Notes: generated by a model from the letters alone, not told the origin. Positions 34,650-44,825 are shown, counted from the stretch's first letter. The stretch is DNA of 64,000 nucleotides from Sporolactobacillus sp. CQH2019 (GCF_028765345.1 NZ_JARAJZ010000012.1:1-64000); one strand, 5' to 3'. Translations and numbers: made by a program.

Positions 34650-37600
34650 TCAGTTAGTCGTATAGGTCAGGTCGCGGTATTCGTCCAGCGTGTGAACGGT
34701 ACCTGAAGAAGATGTGCCGGCTGCGCTGAGCGCCTCGGCAACGGTGTCGAGACACGTATAAAGGGGAATCCGATAGCGGAGGGCAAGCGCCCTCATTCGG
34801 AAGCCGAATGAATGGACGTTGCGGCCTGCCGTCGGTATGTTCAGAAAAGCGGCCGTTTTTCCGCTTGCGAAAAGGCGGCGGACCGCCTCGCACCCCTTCT
34901 CCAGTTTCAGGACCCCGACGCCCCGGTTCCGATAGTAATTGGCCGTATCCCCGGTCGCAATAATCCTGAATCCCTTCGCGGCGAGCCGCCTGACGACCGG
35001 CACGCTTTCTTCTCTCTGCCTTTCCGCCACCGACCAAAGTACGGCATCTCTCCGGCCGGGCCCGGCAAACAGGTTCGGTTTTCCGAGAAAAAATGCTTTT
35101 TCGAAGGCTTCATAAACTGTATTTCCCATTCCGAGCCGTTCCCCGGTTGACTTCATTTCCGGTCCGAGCACGGGATCGACCCCATTCAGTTTTGCAAAAG
35201 AGAATACGGGCGCTTTGACGGCGTAAAATCCGGGATCCCGGCAGTAGCCGAAAACAAGCCCCTGATCCGCCAGACGTTCGCCGAGCTGAATGCCGACAGC
35301 CTTTTCCACCATCGGGATGCCGGTCACCTTGCTGACAATCGGCACGGTCCGCGAGGCGCGCGGATTCACTTCCAGGACATAAACTGTGCTGCCGACGACC
35401 ACGAACTGAATGTTAATCAGGCCTTTCACACCGATCCGCAGGCAAATTTTTTCCGTGTCCGCCGCGATTTCCTTCTTGACCGCGGCCGGCAGGGTGGGCG
35501 ACGGGAACACGGCGACGCTGTCTCCGGAATGAACGCCCGCCCGTTCCACATGTTCAAAGATGCCAGGGATTGTGACGTGTCCGCCGTCACTGATTGCATC
35601 GACTTCGCACTCGGTTCCCGGCATGTAGCGGTCGACAAGAAGCGGGAAGGACTGCGGGCCCAGATGCCGGTCGGCACGGATGTAAGCCTGCAGCTCCTCG
35701 GAACGATAGAAAAGAAACATCGATTGGCCGCCGATGACAAACGACGGACGCACAAGGATCGGGTAGCCGAGCGTATCGCCGGCCGCCGGCAGATCCTCAA
35801 GCCGGTCGACGGTTAATCCCTTGATATGCGGTATGCCGAGTTCAGCGAGCAGCGCATAGAATGCTTCCCGATCTTCAAGTTCATCGATGCCGTCGGCAGG
35901 CGTGCCCAGGATTGGGATCCCCGCCTTTTCAAGAGATCGGGCAACATTGACGGCCGTCTGTCCGCCGAACTGGACAAGTGCCCCCTGGACATGTTCTTTT
36001 TCCGCTACGTTCAGAATGTCTTCCACAGCCAGAGGTTCAAAATAAAGCCGGTCGGCAACAGAATAATCCGTACTGACTGTTTCCGGATTATTATTGACAA
36101 CAATCGCCTGATAGCCCTTCTTCCTGACGGCGAGCGTCGCCTGAACCGAACAATAATCAAACTCAATGCCCTGCCCGATCCGTATCGGCCCCGAGCCGAC
36201 AATCAGGATCTTCTTTCTGCCGTCGACCGCCGCCTCGTCTTCGCCCGTCCAGGAGGAATAATAATAAGGCGTCTGTGCTTCAAATTCTCCGGCGCACGTA
36301 TCCACAAGCTTATAGGACGGAACGAGGCCGATCGACTCTCTTTTTTCCCGTACGTCCTCCGCCTTGACCCCGCACAGCTCGGCAAGCCGCGCATCGCCGA
36401 TGTTGATCTTCTTAGCCTGAATAAGGAGCTCATTGCTGAGATCCGGCCATGAAAGCCGACTGATTTTTGTTTCAAAATCGATCAGGCCTTTCACGGCGTT
36501 CAAAAACCATGGATCAATTTTCGTGAGATCGTTTATTTTTGCAACCGTCCGTCCGCGCCGGAACAGTTCGGCGATCGCAAACAGCCGCAGATCGGTCGCC
36601 TGACGCAGAGATTCTTCGAGGACGCTGTCCGGCTGATCATGCAGCCCGGGATTATCCAGCCCGCTGAATTCCAGTTCCAGTGAACGGATCCCTTTATTCA
36701 GCGCACCTTCGAATGTCCGGTCGATCGCCATTACTTCACCCGTCGCCTTCATCTGCGTTCCGAGGCTGCGGCTTGCCTCCGTAAACTTGTCGAACGGAAA
36801 ACGGGGGATCTTTACGACGATGTAATCAATGGCCGGTTCAAACGAAGCATAGGTCGTTCCTGTAATCGGATTGAGAATTTCATCAAGATGAAAACCGGCC
36901 GCACATTTTGCAGCAACCCGGGCTATGGGATAGCCGGTCGCTTTCGACGCCAGCGCCGATGACCGGCTGACCCGCGGGTTGACTTCGATAATCGCATATT
37001 CGTCGGAATCGGGATTAAGGGCAAACTGGATATTGCAGCCGCCGACGATCTTCAGAGCACGGATGATTTTCAGCGAAGCGTTGCGCAGCATCTGGTACTG
37101 TACATCCGACAGCGTCTGCGAAGGGGCGACGACAATACTGTCGCCGGTATGCACGCCGACTGGATCGACATTTTCCATATTGCAGACGATGATGCAAGTA
37201 TCATTCGCGTCGCGCATCACTTCATATTCAATTTCTTTCCAGCCCTTTATGCTCTTTTCGATCAGCACTTCATGTATCGGGCTTAGACTCAGCCCTCTGT
37301 GCAGCACCAGATCCAGATCCTGTTCACAGTAGGCAAATCCGCCTCCCGAACCGCCGAGCGTGTAGGCGGGACGGATAATCACCGGGTAACCGATCTCCTG
37401 TACGAACGCCAGCCCGTCTTCATAGGAGCGGATAATGCTCGATTCGGGAATCGGTTCATGAATGGCGAGCATCAGTTTTTTAAATAATTCCCGGTCTTCG
37501 CCGTGCTGAATCGATGCGACCGACGTACCCAGCAATTCAACACCGTATTTGGCAAGAATACCTTTTTCATGAAGAGAAACGGCAAGGTTCAGACCGGTCT

Positions 37601-37877
37601 GTCCGCCGAGTGTACCGATCAGGCCGTCGGGCCGCTCTCTCGCAATGATCTTTTCAATGACCGGCAGAGTCAGCGGTTCGATGTAGGTCCGATCGGCAAT
37701 CTGATCATCCGTCATAATTGTTGCAGGATTGTTATTGATCAGGACAACCTCGATACCTTCCTCCTTCAAAGCCAGACAGGCCTGCGTGCCGGCATAGTCG
37801 AATTCAGCCGCCTGGCCGATGACGATCGGTCCCGAACCGATCACAAGCACTTTTTTAATATCAGTACGTAACGGCAT
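34650..37877 (-). CDS. carB: Carbamoyl-phosphate synthase large subunit (arginine-specific)
   Basis: About 1075 residues from the ATG at 37877 (MPLRTDIKKVLVIGSGPIVIGQAAEFDYAG). The two homologous ATP-grasp halves each carry the GSGPIxIGQ and VNNNPxT motifs (second copy near residue 560), followed by an MGS-like allosteric domain at about 940-1070. It uses bicarbonate, ammonia passed from CarA, and two ATP. The start overlaps carA by 17 bp. Its place inside the arg operon marks it as the arginine-regulated copy; a pyrimidine copy is expected elsewhere. Confidence 0.95.
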   Translation of the reverse strand: MPLRTDIKKVLVIGSGPIVIGQAAEFDYAGTQACLALKEEGIEVVLINNNPATIMTDDQIADRTYIEPLTLPVIEKIIARERPDGLIGTLGGQTGLNLAVSLHEKGILAKYGVELLGTSVASIQHGEDRELFKKLMLAIHEPIPESSIIRSYEDGLAFVQEIGYPVIIRPAYTLGGSGGGFAYCEQDLDLVLHRGLSLSPIHEVLIEKSIKGWKEIEYEVMRDANDTCIIVCNMENVDPVGVHTGDSIVVAPSQTLSDVQYQMLRNASLKIIRALKIVGGCNIQFALNPDSDEYAIIEVNPRVSRSSALASKATGYPIARVAAKCAAGFHLDEILNPITGTTYASFEPAIDYIVVKIPRFPFDKFTEASRSLGTQMKATGEVMAIDRTFEGALNKGIRSLELEFSGLDNPGLHDQPDSVLEESLRQATDLRLFAIAELFRRGRTVAKINDLTKIDPWFLNAVKGLIDFETKISRLSWPDLSNELLIQAKKINIGDARLAELCGVKAEDVREKRESIGLVPSYKLVDTCAGEFEAQTPYYYSSWTGEDEAAVDGRKKILIVGSGPIRIGQGIEFDYCSVQATLAVRKKGYQAIVVNNNPETVSTDYSVADRLYFEPLAVEDILNVAEKEHVQGALVQFGGQTAVNVARSLEKAGIPILGTPADGIDELEDREAFYALLAELGIPHIKGLTVDRLEDLPAAGDTLGYPILVRPSFVIGGQSMFLFYRSEELQAYIRADRHLGPQSFPLLVDRYMPGTECEVDAISDGGHVTIPGIFEHVERAGVHSGDSVAVFPSPTLPAAVKKEIAADTEKICLRIGVKGLINIQFVVVGSTVYVLEVNPRASRTVPIVSKVTGIPMVEKAVGIQLGERLADQGLVFGYCRDPGFYAVKAPVFSFAKLNGVDPVLGPEMKSTGERLGMGNTVYEAFEKAFFLGKPNLFAGPGRRDAVLWSVAERQREESVPVVRRLAAKGFRIIATGDTANYYRNRGVGVLKLEKGCEAVRRLFASGKTAAFLNIPTAGRNVHSFGFRMRALALRYRIPLYTCLDTVAEALSAAGTSSSGTVHTLDEYRDLTYTTN

Positions 37878-38949
37878 GAGTCGCTTCACCCTTGCTTTGT
37901 TTAATCTTTTCAATGAACCGCTGAAATACGGGATGCGTATCCAGCGGGCCGGGATGTGCTTCCGGATGGAACTGAACAGTTTCAATCGGAAGCGTTTTAT
38001 GTCGCAGTCCTTCAACCGAACCATCGTTGACATTCAGATAAGTAATGATAAAAGTGCGGCTGTCGATGCTGTCTTTCTTTACGACATAACTGTGATTCTG
38101 TGAGGTGATCCACACTTTTCCGGTCATGGTTTCACGGACCGGATGGTTGGCCCCGCGGTGCCCGAACAGCAGCTTTCCCGTTTTCGCGCCGTAAGCAAGG
38201 GCGATCAGCTGATGTCCGAGGCAGATGCCCAGCGTCGGATACGCGGACGTAATTTTCTTCAGCTCGCCAAACAGGGGCTGGAGCTGAAGCGGGTCTCCCG
38301 GGCCGTTGCTGAGCATCACACCATCCGGATGAAGGGCCGAAACGGTTTCGTACGACGTGTTATAAGGAACGACCGTAACTTTGCAGCCGGCGCCGGTCAG
38401 TGCGGTCCGCATTGATTTTTTATATCCGTAGTCGATCAGAACGACATGCGGTCCGGCCCCTTCGTAGACTTTTATCTGTTTCGTTGAGACACGTTCGACA
38501 ACATTCCGGGGAAGGGGCTTTTTCCATTCATCATCGGCGGCTTCAGGCACGCTGCTGATGATCGCCTTCATCGTGCCGCTTTTTCGCACCTTTTTTACAA
38601 CAGCCCGCGTATCGATCCCGGCGAGTCCCGGCACCCCGGACTGTTTCAGCCATTCATCAACGGTTTTTATCGACTGATAGTGGCTGGGGAAGGAGCAGAG
38701 GTTGCTGAAAACGGCACCTTGCATATGGATACGGCCGTGCTCGCTGTCGTACGGATTAACGCCGTAATTGCCGATCAGCGGGTAGCAGAACGTCATGATC
38801 TGCCCTGCATAGGAGGGATCGGTCATGATTTCCTGGTATCCGGTCATGCTTGTATTGAAAACAATTTCGCCTGAAACTGAAGTATGCTCGCCGACGCGCA
38901 GGCCTGTGAACAAGTCGCCGGACTCCAGAAGCAGATAGCCTTTTTCCAT
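37861..38949 (-). CDS. carA: Carbamoyl-phosphate synthase small (glutaminase) subunit (arginine-specific)
   Basis: About 362 residues. An N-terminal CarA domain (FNTSMTGYQEIMTDPSYAGQI) is followed by a class-I glutamine amidotransferase with LSNGPGDP, nucleophile Cys in LGICLGHQLIALA, and the FHPEAHPGP catalytic His/Glu. It supplies ammonia from glutamine to CarB. Three in-frame starts (GTG 38958, ATG 38955, ATG 38949) follow AAGGGGG; 38949 has the best spacing but this is not certain. Confidence 0.94.
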   Translation of the reverse strand: MEKGYLLLESGDLFTGLRVGEHTSVSGEIVFNTSMTGYQEIMTDPSYAGQIMTFCYPLIGNYGVNPYDSEHGRIHMQGAVFSNLCSFPSHYQSIKTVDEWLKQSGVPGLAGIDTRAVVKKVRKSGTMKAIISSVPEAADDEWKKPLPRNVVERVSTKQIKVYEGAGPHVVLIDYGYKKSMRTALTGAGCKVTVVPYNTSYETVSALHPDGVMLSNGPGDPLQLQPLFGELKKITSAYPTLGICLGHQLIALAYGAKTGKLLFGHRGANHPVRETMTGKVWITSQNHSYVVKKDSIDSRTFIITYLNVNDGSVEGLRHKTLPIETVQFHPEAHPGPLDTHPVFQRFIEKIKQSKGEATHAVTY

Positions 38950-38970
38950 CGTCATCACGCCCCCTTTTTC

Positions 38971-40164
38971 TTAATTTCCCAGAACTTTATCCAGTGCCTC
39001 TGTAAAATAACCGATTTCAGCTTCGTTTGTAACGAGCGGCGGCAGAACGCGCAGTACATTTTTTCCGGCAGTCAGGACAAGAACGCGATGCTCTTCTCTC
39101 AGCTGATTGACCCATTCGATGGCCGGTGCAAAAGTTTCCACACCGATCAGCAGCCCTTTTCCGCGGACCTCTTTAATGGCACCGGGATACTTTTTCTTAA
39201 GCCCATTCAATTTTTCTGTCAGACTGGCTGCGTTTTTTCGGCATTGTTCCAGTACATTCTGCTTTTTAAAAGTTTCGAGCGTCGCCACACCCGCTGCCGT
39301 CGCAAACGGATTGCCGCCGAAAGTCGACCCATGTGTGCCCGGAGTGAACACTTGCGAGACGGCTTTCTTGGCAAGGACCGCTCCGATCGGGATGCCTGAG
39401 CCGAGCGCTTTCGCCACCGTGACGATGTCCGGCTCAATGCCGTACTGTTCATAGGCAAACAGCGTACCCGTCCGGCCGATGCCTGTCTGAACTTCATCAA
39501 CGATGAGCAGAATGCCTTTTTCACCGCATACTTTGGCAAGTGCCTCAATCCATGGCTTGTCGGCAGGCAGGACACCGCCTTCGCCCTGAATCATTTCCAG
39601 CATGACGGCGATGCAATCCGAATCTTCGGCAATTGCCTGAACGGCTTCTTCACTATTGAAGGGCAGATAGCGGAATCCGGGAACAAGCGGGCCGAATCCG
39701 TCCTGAATTTTTTTCTGGGCCGTTGCTGTCAGCGTCGCTATTGTCCGGCCGTGAAAAGAATGTTCAAATGTAACAATATGTCCGTTTTCCTTATGCTTGA
39801 TCAGATGCGCATAGCGGCGGGCCAGCTTGATCGCAGCTTCGTTGGCTTCCGCTCCGCTGTTGCAGAAAAAGACTTGATCGCAGCATGAGAGATCAGCCAG
39901 CATCGCAGCCAGCTTTTCCTGGGACGCAATATGAAAAAGATTTGAGCAGTGCCAAAGGGTATCCAGCTGCTTCTTCAGGACCGCTTCGACCGCATCGGGG
40001 ACATGGCCGAGTGCCAGTACGGCGATTCCTGCCGTGTAATCGAGATATTTCTTCCCTGTATCATCCCAGACATAACTGCCTTTTCCTTTGACAATGGTTA
40101 TCGGGAAACGCCCGTAAGCCGACATCACCGGGAAAACTTTTTCAGCTGATTTTGTATTAAGCAT
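38971..40164 (-). CDS. argD: Acetylornithine aminotransferase
   Basis: 397 residues from the ATG at 40164 (MLNTKSAEKVFPVMSAYGRFPI), directly after a GAGGAGG ribosome site; the longer frame adds an unlikely basic extension. Class-III PLP aminotransferase: CNSGAEANEAAIKLAR, FHGRT, VDEVQTGIGRTG, and PLP Lys in VTVAKALGSGIPIG. It converts N-acetylglutamate semialdehyde to N-acetylornithine. It overlaps argB by 8 bp. Confidence 0.94.
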   Translation of the reverse strand: MLNTKSAEKVFPVMSAYGRFPITIVKGKGSYVWDDTGKKYLDYTAGIAVLALGHVPDAVEAVLKKQLDTLWHCSNLFHIASQEKLAAMLADLSCCDQVFFCNSGAEANEAAIKLARRYAHLIKHKENGHIVTFEHSFHGRTIATLTATAQKKIQDGFGPLVPGFRYLPFNSEEAVQAIAEDSDCIAVMLEMIQGEGGVLPADKPWIEALAKVCGEKGILLIVDEVQTGIGRTGTLFAYEQYGIEPDIVTVAKALGSGIPIGAVLAKKAVSQVFTPGTHGSTFGGNPFATAAGVATLETFKKQNVLEQCRKNAASLTEKLNGLKKKYPGAIKEVRGKGLLIGVETFAPAIEWVNQLREEHRVLVLTAGKNVLRVLPPLVTNEAEIGYFTEALDKVLGN

Positions 40165-40960
40165 GGAGAGCCTCCTCTTCCAGAAAAATTTTTGTTCCGA
40201 CCCGGGCGCCCTTCGTGTAATCAATGAGGCATTCCGGTTTCATTCCGTTGATAATTACAACCTCCGGGACATGCTGCTTCAGACCGGCTACCGCCGCCGT
40301 GACTTTCGGTATCATGCCGCCGCTGATCTTTTTCGCAGCGATCAATCGGGCAATCTGCCGATCGGAAACCTGCTCGAGCCGTTTCAGCTTCCCGTCCTGT
40401 TCGATCAGGATTCCCGGAACGTCGCTGACAAAGCAGAGCCTGCCGTTCAGCGCACCGGCAATAGCGGACGCTGCCTGATCGGCATTGATATTGTAGTGCT
40501 GCCCTTTCGAATCCATCGAAACCGGTGAAATGACGGGTATGAACCCCTGCCCGCACAGGCACGTAATCACCGACGGCTCAACCGAAACGATCCTGCCGAC
40601 ATAGCCCAGCTGCTCCAGGTCAATCGGTTCCGCCGTAAACAGGCGGGCGTCGATCCCGCTCAGGCCGACGGCCCTGCCGCCCGCGGCGCAAAGATTGGAA
40701 ACCATTTTTTTGTTCATTGTCCCGCTCAGCACCATCTCGGCTACGTCCAGAACCTCCTGAGTCGTCACGCGCAGTCCCTGATGAAAAGCAGTAGCAATCG
40801 AGAGCCTTTTCAGCATTTGCGAAATGGCCGGGCCGCCTCCGTGAACGATCACCGGCGACCACATTCCGTCTTCTTTAATTTTCCGGATACTTTTAAAAAA
40901 TGCCGGCGTCAGCTTATCAAAAACGCTTCCTCCGCATTTAATAATCAGATAACGGTCCAT
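40157..40960 (-). CDS. argB: Acetylglutamate kinase
   Basis: 267 residues: IIKCGGSVFD at the N-terminus (phosphate-binding Lys), VHGGGPAISQML, NINADQAASAIAGAL, and ISGGMIPKV near the end. It phosphorylates N-acetylglutamate. There is no N-terminal extension of the kind found in hexameric arginine-inhibited forms. It overlaps argD by 8 bp. Confidence 0.94.
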   Translation of the reverse strand: MDRYLIIKCGGSVFDKLTPAFFKSIRKIKEDGMWSPVIVHGGGPAISQMLKRLSIATAFHQGLRVTTQEVLDVAEMVLSGTMNKKMVSNLCAAGGRAVGLSGIDARLFTAEPIDLEQLGYVGRIVSVEPSVITCLCGQGFIPVISPVSMDSKGQHYNINADQAASAIAGALNGRLCFVSDVPGILIEQDGKLKRLEQVSDRQIARLIAAKKISGGMIPKVTAAVAGLKQHVPEVVIINGMKPECLIDYTKGARVGTKIFLEEEALHA

Positions 40961-40993
40961 TGTGTGCCTCCATTAAAATAATGCCGAGCGGGT

Positions 40994-42211
40994 TTATGAA
41001 CGGTAAGACGCATTGATTTTCACGTAGTTATAGGTCAGATCGCATCCCCAGGCAACGGCTTCGCCGTTGCCCTCGCCGAGATTCACCTTGATTACGATAC
41101 TGTCTCCGTCAAGATAGTCTCTGGCCCTGTCTTCATCAAAGGGAACAGGCCGGCCGTCTGCAAACATGAGCGTATCGCCGAGCGCCAGCGATACTTTTCC
41201 CGGATCAAAAGACGCGCCGCTGTAGCCGATCGCGCAGATCATCCGGCCCCAGTTGGCATCGCTGCCGAAGACGGCCGTCTTGACGAGGCTCGATCCGACG
41301 ATGGTTTTACTGATCGCTTCGGCCGTTTTCTCATCCTTGGCGCCGCTCACCTGCACTTCAATCAGTTTGGTTGCGCCTTCTCCGTCAGCGGCAATATATT
41401 TTGCCAGGCCCCGGCAGACCGTCTGCAGACCCGAGAGAAAAAGCGGCCAATCCGGATGCTTTGCCGTCAGCTTTTTATTTTCGGCCATGCCGTTTGCCAT
41501 AACCAGTACCATGTCGTTCGTACTGGTGTCCCCGTCTACCGTAATCCGGTTGAACGTCCGATCCGCCACCGTCTTCAGTGCCGCCTTCAGATCAACCGGA
41601 TCAACCGCCGCGTCCGTTGTAACAAAAGCAAGCATCGTCGCCATATTCGGACGAATCATGCCTGATCCTTTGCATGCGCCGCCGATGGTGACCGTCTTAC
41701 CGTCGATCGCGCACTGTACGGCCAGGTGTTTCGTCTTCGTATCCGTCGTTAATATGGCCTGTTCAAACGGCGCCGCCGATCTCTCCAGAAAAATATTTTC
41801 AATGCCCCGCCGTATTTTATCCATCGGCAGCTGCAGTCCGATCACGCCCGTTGAGGCGACGGCAACGGCATGTTCCGGAATCTTCAGACGATCCGCCGCC
41901 CATTTTCTGGTGGTATAGGCATTTTCCAATCCCTCTTTGCCGGTGCATGAATTCGCACTGACCGTGTTAACGACAATCGCCTGCAGGGTCTGTTTTTCCG
42001 CAATGCTCGCCTTAGTCACAACCAGCGGTGCCGCCTGAAAAAGGTTCGTCGTATAAACGCCCGCCGCAGCAGCAGGCTTCTCCGAAAAAATCCAGCCCAT
42101 ATCCGGCCTGCTCTTTCTCATGCCTATGTTTTGTCCGCCGCTGATAAACCCTTTCGGCGATCCGACGCTGCCGCCCTCTATTTCTTTCAGTTCTGTACAC
42201 TGCTCAATCAT
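40994..42211 (-). CDS. argJ: Bifunctional ornithine acetyltransferase / N-acetylglutamate synthase
   Basis: About 405 residues from the ATG at 42211. The precursor self-cleaves before the Thr nucleophile in KGSGMIRPNMATMLAF (cleavage between Ala and Thr). The GDTSTNDMV and NWGRMICAIGYSG segments are conserved. It recycles acetyl from acetylornithine to glutamate and probably also uses acetyl-CoA, so no argA is needed. It begins 22 bp after the argC stop. Confidence 0.94.
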   Translation of the reverse strand: MIEQCTELKEIEGGSVGSPKGFISGGQNIGMRKSRPDMGWIFSEKPAAAAGVYTTNLFQAAPLVVTKASIAEKQTLQAIVVNTVSANSCTGKEGLENAYTTRKWAADRLKIPEHAVAVASTGVIGLQLPMDKIRRGIENIFLERSAAPFEQAILTTDTKTKHLAVQCAIDGKTVTIGGACKGSGMIRPNMATMLAFVTTDAAVDPVDLKAALKTVADRTFNRITVDGDTSTNDMVLVMANGMAENKKLTAKHPDWPLFLSGLQTVCRGLAKYIAADGEGATKLIEVQVSGAKDEKTAEAISKTIVGSSLVKTAVFGSDANWGRMICAIGYSGASFDPGKVSLALGDTLMFADGRPVPFDEDRARDYLDGDSIVIKVNLGEGNGEAVAWGCDLTYNYVKINASYRS

Positions 42212-42233
42212 ATTTTCCACTTTTCTCTTCCTC

Positions 42234-43277
42234 TCACGGATAGATCGGGGCGAGGGCAAGCCCGGTCTTTTCGTCCCATCCCTTAATAATATTTAAGTTC
42301 TGGACAGCCTGCCCCGCGGCGCCCTTGACCACGTTGTCGATCACGGAAACAATGATCAGGCGCCTTGAGCGGCCGTCTACATTCAGTCCGATATCGCAAT
42401 AATTGGAACCCGCCACTTCTTTGGTCGACGGCCAGTGGCCGAGCGGCCGGATTCTGACAAAAGGCGATCTGGCATAAAACCGCTCATACATTTCAAGAAA
42501 TTCTTTTGTCGAATAGCCTTTGGCCAGTGTGGCATAGACGGTACACATCAGTCCCCGCGTCATCGGAATGAGATGCGTCGTGAACGTGAGGCTTTCTTTT
42601 TCCCCGCTCATTGCCGCAATAGCCTGCTCAATTTCCGGCGTGTGCTTGTGCGTTCCGAGCTTGTAGGCTTTCACACTTTCGTTGACCTCACTGTAAAGGT
42701 TGCCCGGTACCGCACTTTTCCCCGATCCCGATACGCCCGATTTTCCGTCAATAATAATCGAACTCAGATCGATCGCTCCGTCTTTGACGGCGGGAGCCAG
42801 CCCAAGCAGAGCCGCAGTCGGATAACAGCCGGGATTGGCAATCAGCCTGGCCCCCTCTATCTGCTTCCGGTTAATTTCCGAAAGACCGTAGACTGCCGTG
42901 GCAAGGAGTGCGGGATCTGCCGGTGCCTGACGATACCACTTCTCATAAGCTGCCGGATCTTTCAGTCGAAAATCACCGGATAAGTCAATACAGATCAGGC
43001 CTTGTTCCAGGCATTTCGGAAGCAGGTCCTTGCTGACGCCCGCCGGCGTGGCAAAAAAGACAACATCCGTACGCCTTGCGAGCTCATCTGCATCAAAATC
43101 CTCCAGCCTCCTGTCCAGGAGATCCGTTAAATGAGGATAGAGCTGCTGAATCTCGGAACCTTGCGTCGAATGGGAGACAAGCATCTCCGCTTCGACCAGA
43201 GGATGGTTGATGAGCAGCCGGATCAATTCGATTCCGCTATAACCGTTTGCACCGACAATGCCTGCTTTCACTTTCAC
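42234..43277 (-). CDS. argC: N-acetyl-gamma-glutamyl-phosphate reductase
   Basis: About 347 residues from GTG 43277 (VKVKAGIVGANGYSGIELIRLL), eight bases after GGAGG; the upstream codons to 43316 would place the ribosome site inside the gene. NAD(P)-binding GANGYSG, catalytic Cys in ANPGCYPTAALL, and the late HWPSTKEVAGSN segment. It reduces acetylglutamyl phosphate to the semialdehyde. First gene of the operon, 130 bp downstream of the T-box terminator. Confidence 0.95.
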   Translation of the reverse strand: MKVKAGIVGANGYSGIELIRLLINHPLVEAEMLVSHSTQGSEIQQLYPHLTDLLDRRLEDFDADELARRTDVVFFATPAGVSKDLLPKCLEQGLICIDLSGDFRLKDPAAYEKWYRQAPADPALLATAVYGLSEINRKQIEGARLIANPGCYPTAALLGLAPAVKDGAIDLSSIIIDGKSGVSGSGKSAVPGNLYSEVNESVKAYKLGTHKHTPEIEQAIAAMSGEKESLTFTTHLIPMTRGLMCTVYATLAKGYSTKEFLEMYERFYARSPFVRIRPLGHWPSTKEVAGSNYCDIGLNVDGRSRRLIIVSVIDNVVKGAAGQAVQNLNIIKGWDEKTGLALAPIYP

Positions 43278-43410
43278 CTGAATAGCCTCCAGTTTAAGAA
43301 CATTCGCTTTTTTCACTCTTCATTTAATAAGCTGACGCTTCAGAGAGATGAAGACTGCTGTAAAAAATTTTTTAACAGCCTTCCCCGGCTTTTTTCATCT
43401 CAAGACATTT

Positions 43411-43449
43411 AAAAACGCCCGCCTCTTTTACTGTTAAAAGAGACGAGCG
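43411..43449 (-). terminator. T-box leader terminator
   Basis: On the minus strand AACGCTCGTCTCTTTTAAC pairs with GTAAAAGAGGCGGGCGTT and is followed by TTTTT. It immediately follows the T-box sequence, as in tRNA-sensing leaders. Confidence 0.92.
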
Positions 43450-43705
43450 TTGTTCACATTACCCGCGGTACCACTCTGATTATTCCCGAAGAAGATGCTC
43501 CCGGTGCGCTTCGACTTTCGAGCACAACACAGCACGCTTCGCAAGAAATCTGCTTTGGTTCTCTGTAACGGGAGCTACCCGGCCGGCCCTACTCCTGATT
43601 TCAGGCCGTCACCTAAAAAGTGCGGTTCACAGTGATCGGCTGCACCGGCTCCCATCCTCCCGGTTTGCTTGAGCAGCTTCAAACTATTACTCTCTTTCTC
43701 ATCGG
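43450..43705 (-). promoter_or_regulatory. Arginine-specific T-box leader (specifier CGC)
   Basis: On the minus strand the T-box consensus AGAGTGGTACCGCG (43464-43477) precedes the terminator. Stem I starts GAAAGAGAGTA (about 43700). Its apical part contains CGGGAGGATGGGAGCCGG, and its 3' arm reads TGTGAACCGCACTTTTT. There CTTTTT pairs with AAAGAG of the 5' arm and CGC (43622-43624), followed by A, occupies the specifier position, by analogy with GAAAGGCAUUCUU in glyQS. CGC is an arginine codon. Uncharged tRNA-Arg should therefore antiterminate and switch on the arg operon. Confidence 0.9.
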
Positions 43706-43757
43706 TTTTCTATTTTCGTGAAGAATTTTTCCATTCATTCTGGCTTGTGTGTTATTC

Positions 43758-43785
43758 ATTATACATTGCCCATGAGATAAGTCAA
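43758..43785 (-). promoter_or_regulatory. Sigma-A promoter of the arginine operon
   Basis: On the minus strand TTGACT (43780-43785) - N16 - TATAAT (43758-43763), about 50 bp before stem I of the T-box. The leader to argC is about 475 nt. Confidence 0.8.
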
Positions 43786-43983
43786 CCCTTTTGAACAATT
43801 ATTTTTTTCTCCTCGTGCGACACAAATGCTGATACCTCACTCAATCTATTATTATTTCAAAAACAGCCTGTCATTTCTCATCAAACTTTAATGCTCTCAT
43901 AAACTTAGGCCATATCGGATTATGCTATAATATGGGCTAATGTACTGTTACTAAAAAACATTAGCTCAAGGTTGGTGAATTTT

Positions 43984-44790
43984 TTGACTCAGATTATTAT
44001 CGGCATCATTATGGGCGCAATAGAAGGGCTGACCGAATTTGCACCCGTATCTTCAACCGGCCACCTGATTCTTGCCGGATCTTTAATGCATTTTACAAGC
44101 AACACCGCCAAAACATTCGAAGTCATTATTCAGCTTGGGTCCATCATGGCTGTGGTTGTCCTTTATTGGAAAAGACTGTGGAGCTTATTTGGATTTTACA
44201 GAAACGAACGGGCGGCAGGACCCAGTCATCTTAACCTGCTGCATATAATTATCGCAGCGATTCCCGCTGGCATTATCGGCTTCCTGACGCGTGATTTTAT
44301 TAAAAACGTCCTGTTCTCGCCCTTCTATGTGGTTATCGGCCTTGTCGCCGGCGGTATCCTGATGATTTTTGCAGAGCGCCTGGCTCACCGTAATGAAAGC
44401 CGTTCTCTCGATCAGATGTCTTATTTTCAGGCATTTACAATCGGCCTTTTTCAATGTCTTTCTCTTTGGCCCGGTTTTTCCCGTTCCGGGTCGACCATTG
44501 CCGGTGGCATTATTGCCGGAGCCGATCGTAAAACATCTGCCGAATTCTCATTCATCCTCGCTGTTCCGATGATGTTCGGCGCAAGCGGCTATGATTTTTA
44601 CAAAAGCCTTCCTTTCCTTAGGATAAGCGATATGCCGCTCTTTGTCGTTGGATTCATCACCGCTTTTGTCGTGGCAATGTTTGCCATCGTTTTCTTCATG
44701 AAATTATTGAGGCGCTATACACTCGTCCCGTTTGCGGTCTACCGTTTCATCATTGCGGCAGTCTTTGCTGTCTACCTGATCGCCGCCTGA
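43984..44790 (+). CDS. uppP: Undecaprenyl-diphosphatase
   Basis: About 268 residues, integral membrane. Both catalytic signatures are present: [15 protein letters not shown] near the N-terminus and [15 protein letters not shown] in the middle, plus six or more further hydrophobic helices. It dephosphorylates undecaprenyl pyrophosphate to recycle the lipid carrier for peptidoglycan and teichoic acids and can give bacitracin tolerance. TTG start at 43984 after AAGGTTGGTGA; an in-frame TTG at 43972 lies in the ribosome site. A 7-bp inverted repeat CTAATGT/ACATTAG lies in the leader. Confidence 0.93.
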   Translation: MTQIIIGIIMGAIEGLTEFAPVSSTGHLILAGSLMHFTSNTAKTFEVIIQLGSIMAVVVLYWKRLWSLFGFYRNERAAGPSHLNLLHIIIAAIPAGIIGFLTRDFIKNVLFSPFYVVIGLVAGGILMIFAERLAHRNESRSLDQMSYFQAFTIGLFQCLSLWPGFSRSGSTIAGGIIAGADRKTSAEFSFILAVPMMFGASGYDFYKSLPFLRISDMPLFVVGFITAFVVAMFAIVFFMKLLRRYTLVPFAVYRFIIAAVFAVYLIAA

Positions 44791-44825
44791 GACGAACAGA
44801 TATCGTTTTTCTAAATGGAATCATC

